Positions 57,195 through 64,000 of a stretch of 64,000 bases of DNA are shown piece by piece. The notes beneath the pieces are model-generated. The model did no database searches. It saw only the letters and a program-made list of their open reading frames with translations, and was not told where the DNA came from. Source of the stretch: Corynebacterium yonathiae (GTDB lineage: Bacteria; Actinomycetota; Actinomycetes; Mycobacteriales; Mycobacteriaceae); contig NZ_JAKOPM010000004.1 in assembly GCF_022288805.1 (NCBI RefSeq), positions 1-64,000 of the forward strand. The letters run 5' to 3'. Positions within the stretch are counted from its first letter, which is position 1; each line of letters begins with the position of its first letter. A program made the translations under genes and the position numbers.

Positions 57195-58018
57195 ATGCGG
57201 TCTAAAGGGGTGGTGGAAAAGAACTCTCGGTAGCGGGGATCCTCGCGCGGATCCCCAATGACGGGGCGCAGGTCAGAAAAGGACGCATCATCGAGGACTT
57301 CTTGAACCGAGGTATATCTGCTTAGTCTTTGCATCTGCGCCCACGTAGGGATCACAAGGCGCACCAGCCCGGCGCGCCAGCCGTCCAAGATTAGTTGTGG
57401 GGAGAACCATCCAGCATCGTCTGCTTCATCGGTATCGCCATCCGGTTCTTGGCCGGAGGGCAGTACCCCTACGAAGAAAAAGGTATCGAACCAGTGGCTC
57501 TTTCCTTTTCCTACCCACCGCGCCCAGGGAAGGAGCATATCGGCGTCGACACGCATGCCGTTATTACTCAGGAACTCAGTAAAAGAGATGGTGTGGTTTT
57601 CGAGTAGCTTTCGCTCCTTGTGATAGCGCCGCGCATTGGAGACGATGCCGTCTTCACGGATAGCGAAGAGGGTGCCGGCTTCCTCGAAGAGCTCGCGTGC
57701 CGCGGCGAATAAAAGGGCATGGGCTTTGTATTTGGTTACGCCCATCCGCCGGGCCAGGGAGATGACGGACTTGCCGGCCCATAGTTCGCCCGAGTCCCAG
57801 GAACGCGGCGGAAAGTCGCGAGGGTCTACCCCACCACCGGGAAATACTGAGTGCCCCGGGTAGTTGTGCATGGTGTGCACGCGCTCTTGCACCCAGACTT
57901 CAAGACCGTCGGCGCCGTCCCGCAGAAGCAGGACGGTTGCCGCCAAGCGCCCACCGTTAAAACCGGTGGTATCGCTGGCATCAACGGCATCGATACGGTC
58001 ATGAAAGGGGTTGGTCAT
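57191..58018 (-). CDS. Nudix hydrolase with split Nudix box (NUDT19-like)
   Basis: 275 residues. The Nudix box is interrupted. VFPGGGVDPRDFP gives the first half; about 40 residues later AARELFEEAGTLF gives the catalytic REx2-EExG half. Such an insertion is seen in the NUDT19/RP2p group, some of which cleave CoA or acyl-CoA. It overlaps the ABC ATPase gene upstream and the methyltransferase gene downstream by 4 bp each, so the three are probably co-translated. Confidence 0.82.
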   Translation of the reverse strand: MTNPFHDRIDAVDASDTTGFNGGRLAATVLLLRDGADGLEVWVQERVHTMHNYPGHSVFPGGGVDPRDFPPRSWDSGELWAGKSVISLARRMGVTKYKAHALLFAAARELFEEAGTLFAIREDGIVSNARRYHKERKLLENHTISFTEFLSNNGMRVDADMLLPWARWVGKGKSHWFDTFFFVGVLPSGQEPDGDTDEADDAGWFSPQLILDGWRAGLVRLVIPTWAQMQRLSRYTSVQEVLDDASFSDLRPVIGDPREDPRYREFFSTTPLDRI

Positions 58019-58836
58019 AAAGAAGCTCGGCGGGCGAAGTATCGCTGTCCAATGCGGTCTACCTGAATGGGCTGATGGAAGGCGCGAGTCAGGTTTTCTG
58101 AGGTGAGAACGGAATTAATCAGTCCTTTTGCCACTACCTTACCCTCATCCAGCAGCATGGCGTGGGTGAAGCCGTAGGGGATCTCTTCCACGTGGTGGGT
58201 GATCATGACAATCGCTGGGGCATCTGGATCCATTGCTAAATCGCCGAGATATCCCACTAGGTCTTCGCGGCCTCCCAGGTCCATTCCGGCAGAAGGCTCA
58301 TCCAGGATAAGCAACTCGGGGTTAGTCATGAGTGCGCGAGCGAGGACGACGCGCTTCTTTTCTCCCTCGGACAGGGTTCCCCACGTGCGCTCTTTAAGGT
58401 GGGTGGCACCAACCTGTGCCAAGATGTCATCGGCGCGCGAGAAATCCATGTCTTGGTATTCCTCCCGCCAGCGGCCAAGCACAGCGTAGCCGGCAGAAAC
58501 GACGAGATCGTCCACACGCTCATTTTCTGGGATCCGCGATTGCACCGCCGCGGAGGAGATGCCGATGAGCGCGCGCAGATCACGCATGTCGGTTTTGCCA
58601 ATTTGCTCCCCCATTAAAAAGGCGGTGCCTTTCGAAGGGAATTCTTCGGCCGCGGCCATACGCACTAGCGAGGTCTTGCCCGCGCCATTGGGGCCAATGA
58701 TGACCCAGCGCTCATCGAGTTCTACTTGCCAGTCCACAGGACCGACGAGGGTCTTGCGGCCGCGGCGCAGCTCGACGCCGCGAAAATCTACGAGCCAATC
58801 TTGATCTGTAGGAGTTACGTCGTTCACGCCTTCCAT
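58015..58836 (-). CDS. Cytoplasmic ABC ATPase (no linked permease)
   Basis: 273 residues from ATG 58836; the longer open frame reaching 59094 runs antisense into glgE and is rejected. Walker A is IIGPNGAGKTSLVRM, the signature is LSEGEKKRVVLARAL, and Walker B is LLILDEPSAGMDLG with TGHH-like MITHHVEE. It resembles the YlmA/ModF type ATPases that have no membrane partner nearby. First gene of the ATPase-Nudix-methyltransferase unit. Confidence 0.86.
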   Translation of the reverse strand: MEGVNDVTPTDQDWLVDFRGVELRRGRKTLVGPVDWQVELDERWVIIGPNGAGKTSLVRMAAAEEFPSKGTAFLMGEQIGKTDMRDLRALIGISSAAVQSRIPENERVDDLVVSAGYAVLGRWREEYQDMDFSRADDILAQVGATHLKERTWGTLSEGEKKRVVLARALMTNPELLILDEPSAGMDLGGREDLVGYLGDLAMDPDAPAIVMITHHVEEIPYGFTHAMLLDEGKVVAKGLINSVLTSENLTRAFHQPIQVDRIGQRYFARRASL

Positions 58837-58881
58837 TGTGACTGATTTGTTCTTTGCCCGGTGAAATTGACACAGCTGCAT

Positions 58882-58887
58882 TAGTCT
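58882..58887 (+). promoter_or_regulatory. -10 element of a leaderless promoter for glgE
   Basis: TAGTCT, 7 nt before ATG 58895; a second in-frame ATG at 58889 lies too close to the hexamer. Confidence 0.5.
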
Positions 58888-58894
58888 TATGGGC

Positions 58895-60904
58895 ATGACT
58901 ACTCGCCTTGGTATTGACGATGTCCGCCCGCTGATCTCCGCCGGTTCTGTAGCCTCCAAAGCCGTTGTAGGCGAGGTAGTTCCTGTCACCGCCCTTGTCT
59001 GGCGCGAAGGACACGACGCGGTCTCTGCCACCTTGTCCGCCTGGGCGGCACGGTCCACGGCTACCTCCTCCGTTACCATGCAGGTAGACCCCACTGATCA
59101 GGATCGTGTGCACGGCGTCTTTACCCCAGGTACCCAAGGCACCTGGTACTTTCGAGTCGATGCTTGGTCGGATCCCATAGCTACGTGGAAAAACGCAATA
59201 ACCAAGAAGATGGCGGCCGGGCAATCCGCTACCGAACTGGCCAATGACCTCCAGCATGGCGCTGACCTATTTTCTCGCGCGGCCTTGCAAACCCCCTCGG
59301 ATATTGTCACGCCCCTCTTTGCTGCTGCACGGGACTTGGAGGATGAGTCCTTGGACGTCGATAATCGCGTGCAGGTGGCGCTCTCGGACGAGGTTGCAGA
59401 CATTCTGCACTCACACCCCCTGCGCGATCTCTTGGTGGAGGGTTCAATCCACGAGGTATACGTAGAGCGTCCAGCCGCGCTCTATAACTCGTGGTACGAG
59501 CTTTTCCCGCGTTCCACGGGCGGCTGGGACGAAAAGGGGAATCCTGTGCACGGCACGTTCGAGACCACAGCCAAAGCACTCGAGCGCGTAGCCGATATGG
59601 GCTTCGATACGGTGTATTTTCCGCCCATCCACCCCATCGGTGAGGTGCACCGCAAGGGAAAAAATAACTCGGTCGTTGCTGAGCCCGGTGATGTAGGAAG
59701 TCCGTGGGCCATCCAGGACCACTCCACCACCCACCCCGACTTGGGCACGATAGAAGACTTCAAGAAGCTGGTCTCTCGCGCCCAGGAACTTGGCCTGGAA
59801 GTAGCGCTTGATTTCGCACTGCAGGCATCGCCCGATCACCCATGGGCCATCAGCCACCCAGAGTTTTTCACGGTCCTTCCGGATGGCACCATCGCCTACG
59901 CCGAGAACCCGCCGAAGAAGTATCAGGATATCTATCCACTCAACTTCGATAACGCACCTGATGCTATCTATCACGAAATCTATGAAACGCTCATGATTTG
60001 GGTAGAAGCCGGGGTGAGCACGTTCCGCGTGGATAACCCTCATACCAAGCCAGCTAACTTCTGGGATTGGTTGATTACCCGCGTGCACGCCACCCACCCA
60101 GATGTCATCTTCCTGGCAGAGGCCTTTACCCGCGCCCCTCGCCTTTTCGGGCTAGCGAAAGCGGGCTTTTCTCAGTCCTATACCTACTTCACCTGGCAGA
60201 CCTCTAAGCATGAGCTCACCCAGTTTGGCCAGATGCACGTCGAGCAGGCAGATATCTGCCGCCCCAACCTTTTTGTCAATACCCCGGATATCCTGCATGA
60301 ATCTTTACAAACCGGTGGGCGCGCCATGTTCGCCATCCGCGCTGTCCTCGCTGCGACCATTTCGCCGCTATGGGGCGTGTACTCCGGTTTTGAACTCTAT
60401 GAGCACACTCCGGTAGCTCCGGGGTCCGAGGAATACCTCGACTCCGAAAAGTACGAGCTGCGCCCGCGCGATTTCGCTGCTGCGGCTGCGTCTGGCGATT
60501 CCCTCGAGTCCTATATCCGGCTGCTTAACCAGATTCGCCGGGATAACCCCGCATTGCAGCAATTGCGCACCCTGCGTTTCCATGACACCGACAATGAAGC
60601 CATCATTGCCTATTCCAAAGCGGATCCGACCACCGGCAACGTCGTCCTCGTCGTGGTTAACCTAGATCCGCGCAATGCGCAGGAAGCTACCGTCACGGTA
60701 AATATGCAAGCTATCGGCCGCCACCCTGGCGAGTCCTATACTGTCCAGGACACGATCACCGGCTCTGCCTACCACTGGTCCGAACGCAACTTTGTGCGTT
60801 TAGAGCCGCTTCGCGACGTCGCCCATGTCTTCGTTCTCCCCCCTGCCGACCACGCCCTCCAAGAACAGCTCACCTGGCGCAAGGTCACCGACTATCGCCC
60901 ATAA
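58895..60904 (+). CDS. glgE: Alpha-1,4-glucan:maltose-1-phosphate maltosyltransferase
   Basis: 669 residues, GH13_3. It extends alpha-glucan by transferring maltosyl from maltose-1-phosphate. The N-terminal domain is [20 protein letters not shown]. The maltosyl-accepting core has [28 protein letters not shown]-like [18 protein letters not shown] and [16 protein letters not shown]. The nucleophile Asp is in RVDNPHTKP, the acid Glu in FLAEAFTR, and YEXRPRDF-type [12 protein letters not shown] lies near the end. Adjacent glgB gives a two-gene alpha-glucan unit as in mycobacteria. Confidence 0.96.
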   Translation: MTTRLGIDDVRPLISAGSVASKAVVGEVVPVTALVWREGHDAVSATLSAWAARSTATSSVTMQVDPTDQDRVHGVFTPGTQGTWYFRVDAWSDPIATWKNAITKKMAAGQSATELANDLQHGADLFSRAALQTPSDIVTPLFAAARDLEDESLDVDNRVQVALSDEVADILHSHPLRDLLVEGSIHEVYVERPAALYNSWYELFPRSTGGWDEKGNPVHGTFETTAKALERVADMGFDTVYFPPIHPIGEVHRKGKNNSVVAEPGDVGSPWAIQDHSTTHPDLGTIEDFKKLVSRAQELGLEVALDFALQASPDHPWAISHPEFFTVLPDGTIAYAENPPKKYQDIYPLNFDNAPDAIYHEIYETLMIWVEAGVSTFRVDNPHTKPANFWDWLITRVHATHPDVIFLAEAFTRAPRLFGLAKAGFSQSYTYFTWQTSKHELTQFGQMHVEQADICRPNLFVNTPDILHESLQTGGRAMFAIRAVLAATISPLWGVYSGFELYEHTPVAPGSEEYLDSEKYELRPRDFAAAAASGDSLESYIRLLNQIRRDNPALQQLRTLRFHDTDNEAIIAYSKADPTTGNVVLVVVNLDPRNAQEATVTVNMQAIGRHPGESYTVQDTITGSAYHWSERNFVRLEPLRDVAHVFVLPPADHALQEQLTWRKVTDYRP

Positions 60905-60948
60905 ACATTTGCCCACAGGACTGCACCCAATCTAGGTACTCTGATTGT

Positions 60949-63066
60949 ATGAACATCCCGGCCACTGACCTCGCTCGCCTCAATGACTGCCGCCACCATG
61001 ACCCCCACGGCTTCTACGGCTGGCACGAAGGTACCGTCCGTACTCGCCAGCCGGGTGCTACCGCGGTACGGCTTCATACCCCCACGCAATCCTTGTCCAT
61101 GGATTTGGTGGGCGACGACATCTGGGAAGCGGAGGTAGGCGATAACTGCGATTACCGCCTGGAAATCTCCTACCCCGAGGCCCCTACCCGCACCGTGGCT
61201 GATGGATATCACTTCCTTCCCACCATCGGCTCGCTGGATCTGCACCTTATCGGCGAAGGCCGCCACGAGCGCCTCTGGGATGTCCTCGGTGCTAACCTGC
61301 GCTCTTATGACACAGAGATAGGGCCCGTAAGCGGCGTGTCCTTTGCTGTGTGGGCCCCCAATGCCCAAGGTGTGGCCGTCGTGGGCGATTTCTGCGGCTG
61401 GAACCCAACCCAGTATCCAATGCGTTCGCTTGGTTCTACCGGCGTATGGGAGGTCTTTGTTCCGGGCATCGGTGCTGGCGAGCGCTATAAGTTCGCCATA
61501 TTTAGCCAGGAAGGACGCAAAGACAAGGCCGACCCATTGGCCAAGCGCACCGCCTGCCCTCCAGAGACAGACTCGATAGTGGATTCCACCAATTTCGCTT
61601 GGTCCGATTCTGCCTGGATGGACAAGCGCTCCGGCAACCTCGACGTCCCGATGAGCATCTATGAGGTCCACGTTGGCTCGTGGAAGGTCGGGGCGAATTA
61701 TAACCAGCTACGCGAGGAGCTCATCCCTTATCTAAAGGAGCATGGCTTCACCCACGTTGAGCTCTTGCCCGTGGCCGAGCACCCCTTCGGCGGGTCCTGG
61801 GGATATCAAGTCTCCGGCTACTACTCGCCTTCTGCGCGGTGGGGCTCGCCGAATGAGTTCCGCGCATTAGTCAATGCACTGCACGAAAACGGCATCGGCG
61901 TCATCGTAGACTGGGTACCGGCCCACTTCCCCAAGGACGATTGGGCCCTCGGCCGCTTTGATGGTCAGGCTCTCTACGAGCACCCCGATCCCCGCCGCGG
62001 CGAACAGGCCGATTGGGGAACTTACGTCTTTGATTTTGGCCGCAATGAGGTGCGCAATTTCCTCGTGGCCAACGCCCTGTATTGGGCCGAAGAGTTCCAC
62101 ATCGACGGCCTGCGTGTAGACGCCGTCGCTTCCATGCTTTACCTGGATTATTCCCGCGATGAATGGCTACCTAACCAGTTTGGCGGTCGCGAGAATCTCG
62201 AAGCCGTGCAATTTTTGCAGGAGACCAACGCCACCCTCAATCGCACTCATCCAGGCGTGCTCACCATTGCTGAAGAATCCACCTCCTGGCCGGGCGTTAC
62301 CGCCCCCACCTCCGAGAATGGTCTGGGCTTTTCCCTGAAGTGGAATATGGGCTGGATGAATGACACCTTGGAGTACTTCAAGCACGAACCCGTCCACCGC
62401 TCCTACCACCACGGTGAGCTCACCTTCTCCATGGTTTACGCCTATTCTGAGCGCTACGTGCTGCCCTTTAGCCATGACGAGGTAGTTCACGGCAAGGGTT
62501 CGCTGTGGCAGCGCATGCCTGGCGACGACTGGAATAAGGCAGCCGGCCTACGCGCGCTCTACGGCTACATGTTCTCTCACCCCGGCAAGAACCTCCTCTT
62601 CATGGGCCAGGAATTTGGCCAGACTACCGAGTGGGCCGAGGGACATTCAGTAGACTGGGCCAACCTCGATGGGTGGGGCAACGAATGGCACCGCGGTATC
62701 AAGAGGCTCGTGCGCGATATCAACCTCATCTACCGTGACACCCCAGCTTTGTGGAGCCAAGATTTCAGCCAAGATGGCTTCCGATGGGTCAAGGCCGATG
62801 ACTCGACGAATAATGTCCTTGGTTACGTCCGCTACGGCGCAGACGGGTCTGCCTTGCTCGCCGTGTGCAACCTTTCGGGTTCTTCCATTCCCAACTACGG
62901 CCTCTGGGTTCCACATGACGGTGAGTGGCAGATGGTGCTCAACACTGATGATGCCGTGTATGAGGGCGCTGGGAATCCGCTTCCCCTACACATTCACGTG
63001 GCGGATAATTCTGCCACGCTCCATCTTCCGGCCAACTCGGTGCAGTGGTACGTACTGGAGCGATAG
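60949..63066 (+). CDS. glgB: 1,4-alpha-glucan branching enzyme
   Basis: 705 residues, GH13_9. It adds alpha-1,6 branches to the glucan made by GlgE. An N-terminal beta domain is followed by CBM48 ([24 protein letters not shown]) and the barrel. [17 protein letters not shown] holds the nucleophile Asp, [13 protein letters not shown] the acid Glu, and [14 protein letters not shown] the third acid. The start follows a 44-bp gap in which TACTCT ends 6 nt before the ATG, so it can be expressed separately from glgE. Confidence 0.96.
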   Translation: MNIPATDLARLNDCRHHDPHGFYGWHEGTVRTRQPGATAVRLHTPTQSLSMDLVGDDIWEAEVGDNCDYRLEISYPEAPTRTVADGYHFLPTIGSLDLHLIGEGRHERLWDVLGANLRSYDTEIGPVSGVSFAVWAPNAQGVAVVGDFCGWNPTQYPMRSLGSTGVWEVFVPGIGAGERYKFAIFSQEGRKDKADPLAKRTACPPETDSIVDSTNFAWSDSAWMDKRSGNLDVPMSIYEVHVGSWKVGANYNQLREELIPYLKEHGFTHVELLPVAEHPFGGSWGYQVSGYYSPSARWGSPNEFRALVNALHENGIGVIVDWVPAHFPKDDWALGRFDGQALYEHPDPRRGEQADWGTYVFDFGRNEVRNFLVANALYWAEEFHIDGLRVDAVASMLYLDYSRDEWLPNQFGGRENLEAVQFLQETNATLNRTHPGVLTIAEESTSWPGVTAPTSENGLGFSLKWNMGWMNDTLEYFKHEPVHRSYHHGELTFSMVYAYSERYVLPFSHDEVVHGKGSLWQRMPGDDWNKAAGLRALYGYMFSHPGKNLLFMGQEFGQTTEWAEGHSVDWANLDGWGNEWHRGIKRLVRDINLIYRDTPALWSQDFSQDGFRWVKADDSTNNVLGYVRYGADGSALLAVCNLSGSSIPNYGLWVPHDGEWQMVLNTDDAVYEGAGNPLPLHIHVADNSATLHLPANSVQWYVLER

Positions 63067-63070
63067 ATGC

Positions 63071-63463
63071 CTATCGCTGCGCGCGTAGGAACTCCACCAC
63101 GCGCGCTTCAATATCATCGCGAAGCGCATCCATGCGCTCTTCACCCTCCAGACCACGCAGCGAGGGATCCTCGATGTCCCACCGCTGCGCTGGCCCCTCA
63201 TATTTCGCATCACCAACCACGATGACGTGGTCGACAGCGGCTGAAAGGTGGGGATCCACTAGAGCAGGAGTACCAGTCATTTCTGCTCCCACCTTCGCCA
63301 GGGAGGCTTTAGCCTCTTGATTGATGCCCTGCCGGGTATGCTCCGGGGTAGTTTGCACTCCAGCCGAGTAGATTTCCCATTCGGGGGCATGCTTGGCGGC
63401 TAACGCCGCAGCCATCTGCGACTTACCGCGATTTGTATTGCACAGGAAAAGCACTGAAGTCAT
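63071..63463 (-). CDS. Low-molecular-weight phosphatase-like arsenate reductase (mycothiol type)
   Basis: 130 residues. The P-loop is VLFLCNTNRGKSQMA near the N-terminus: the nucleophile Cys is present, but the usual Arg of CX5R is Lys (RGKS). I recall GGKSQMA in C. glutamicum ArsC1, an arsenate-mycothiol transferase, so Lys may be normal for this branch. The later Asp loop is less typical (IEDPSLRG). It converges with glgB with a 4-bp gap. Function as arsenate reductase is likely but not certain. Confidence 0.78.
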   Translation of the reverse strand: MTSVLFLCNTNRGKSQMAAALAAKHAPEWEIYSAGVQTTPEHTRQGINQEAKASLAKVGAEMTGTPALVDPHLSAAVDHVIVVGDAKYEGPAQRWDIEDPSLRGLEGEERMDALRDDIEARVVEFLRAQR

Positions 63464-63483
63464 GCTTTCCCATCCTACTCAAA

Positions 63484-64000
63484 CTAGTACAGGGCACTCG
63501 CCAGCTTGGTGCGCGCTTCCAGGACACGCGGGTCATTGGCGTCGAAGAGGCCGAAAAGCTCTAGCAAGCGTTCTCGGATCTGTGCTTTCTTGTCACCTGC
63601 TGTTGCCTTCATCGTTTCAATGAGACGTTCAAAAGCTTTCTCCGGTGCTCCCGCCACTACCTCGGCATCCGCAGCACGCATTTGCTTATCGGCGTCCTCC
63701 TTATCCCCTTCCGCAGCCGCAATCGGGTCATCGGTCTGGTTAGCTGGGTCTAGGCGCTTGAGCAAGATCGTGGTATCGCGTGCCTGTTTAATCTGCACAT
63801 TATCGGGCTCGGAATCCAAGATATCGTTGTAGACCTTGATGGCTCCGTCAAAGTCGCCCGCGTTCAAGAAGCTCTCCGCTTCCTGGAGACGCGGATCCTC
63901 TTCCTCTTGGGGCTGTGGCTCTCCCGCATCGCTCTGTAGGCCCTTCAACTGTGGGCCAACGTTCTGAACGAGGGTATCGACCCATTGTTTAAGCGCATCC
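63484..64000 (-). CDS. Thioredoxin/TPR protein (CnoX/YbbN-like), C-terminal part
   Basis: The gene continues past the right edge; 172 codons are visible, including residues upstream of the first visible ATG. The visible part starts near WVDTLVQNVGPQL, the end of a thioredoxin-like domain. An acidic linker (EPQPQEEEDPRLQEA) and TPR-like helices follow: ESFLNAGDFDGAIKVYNDIL, AEVVAGAPEKAFERLIETMK, and KKAQIRERLLELFGLFDANDPRVLEARTKLASALY. This matches the YbbN/CnoX family of thioredoxin-fold chaperones. Confidence 0.85.
   Translation of the reverse strand, partial: DALKQWVDTLVQNVGPQLKGLQSDAGEPQPQEEEDPRLQEAESFLNAGDFDGAIKVYNDILDSEPDNVQIKQARDTTILLKRLDPANQTDDPIAAAEGDKEDADKQMRAADAEVVAGAPEKAFERLIETMKATAGDKKAQIRERLLELFGLFDANDPRVLEARTKLASALY

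Noticed and set aside
58837..59094. N-terminal extension of the ABC ATPase
   Set aside because: It is low-complexity, antisense to the glgE start region, and precedes the natural ATPase N-terminus.

Overview
The window looks like chromosomal DNA of a Corynebacterium, probably a skin or mucosal type. The reasons are the gene order, the moderately high GC, many short leaderless promoters, mycothiol-type and GlgE chemistry, and close similarity by recollection to C. glutamicum proteins. The order ilvD / ilvBNC / serA / leuB / FAH protein, then gatB / pfkA / gatA / gatC / ligA / mnmA / cysteine desulfurase / etfAB, is the conserved order seen in Corynebacterium and Mycobacterium. Accessory genes are inserted into this backbone.

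Layout. 1-343: right end of an IS3-family element that has cut a surface-protein gene, leaving only its C-terminus (344-683). 720-7813: a tightly coupled operon for a predicted Zn/Mn-type ABC transporter (substrate-binding lipoprotein, ATPase, permease) interleaved with three surface-anchored proteins. A module ending in an HxH...G.Y signature occurs five times in four genes, once inside the substrate-binding protein. 7899-10248: secreted esterase and isochorismate synthase. 10245-11621: a methyltransferase pseudogene and a fumarylacetoacetase-family enzyme. 11803-21777: leuB, serA, a lipoprotein, a GmrSD-like DUF262 protein with an apparently degenerate HNH end, ilvC, ilvN and ilvB. ilvB is preceded by an attenuator with an Ile/Leu/Val-rich leader peptide. 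21184-24982: PH-domain protein, ilvD and a GT87 mannosyltransferase-like protein. 24957-32297: a small regulator/membrane-protein pair, DoxX protein, lysG/lysE, an aldo-keto reductase, a YkvI-like carrier and a zinc alcohol dehydrogenase.

32438-49741: GatCAB amidotransferase, phosphofructokinase, two transporters, META-domain protein, ACT protein, DNA ligase, DnaQ-like exonuclease, an accessory cassette (HTH regulator, serine hydrolase, small membrane protein, AAA ATPase), a cysteine-free MetE-like protein and mnmA. 49836-58836: spermidine-synthase-like protein, GH25 lysozyme, DUF222-HNH protein, cysteine desulfurase, EtfAB, THUMP-like methyltransferase, Nudix hydrolase and an ABC ATPase. 58895-64000: glgE and glgB (alpha-glucan synthesis), arsenate-reductase-type protein and a partial thioredoxin/TPR protein.

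Window-wide patterns: a TANNNT hexamer lies 6-8 nt before the start codon of about 17 genes (leaderless transcripts); a 13-mer, GRCGTCGGMAAGC, recurs 11 times on both strands; and four convergent gene pairs share a 4-bp palindromic stop (CTAG or TTAA). I found no tRNA, rRNA, CRISPR array or prophage. All gaps are below 300 bases except 20878-21183, which holds the ilvB leader/attenuator and divergent promoters.
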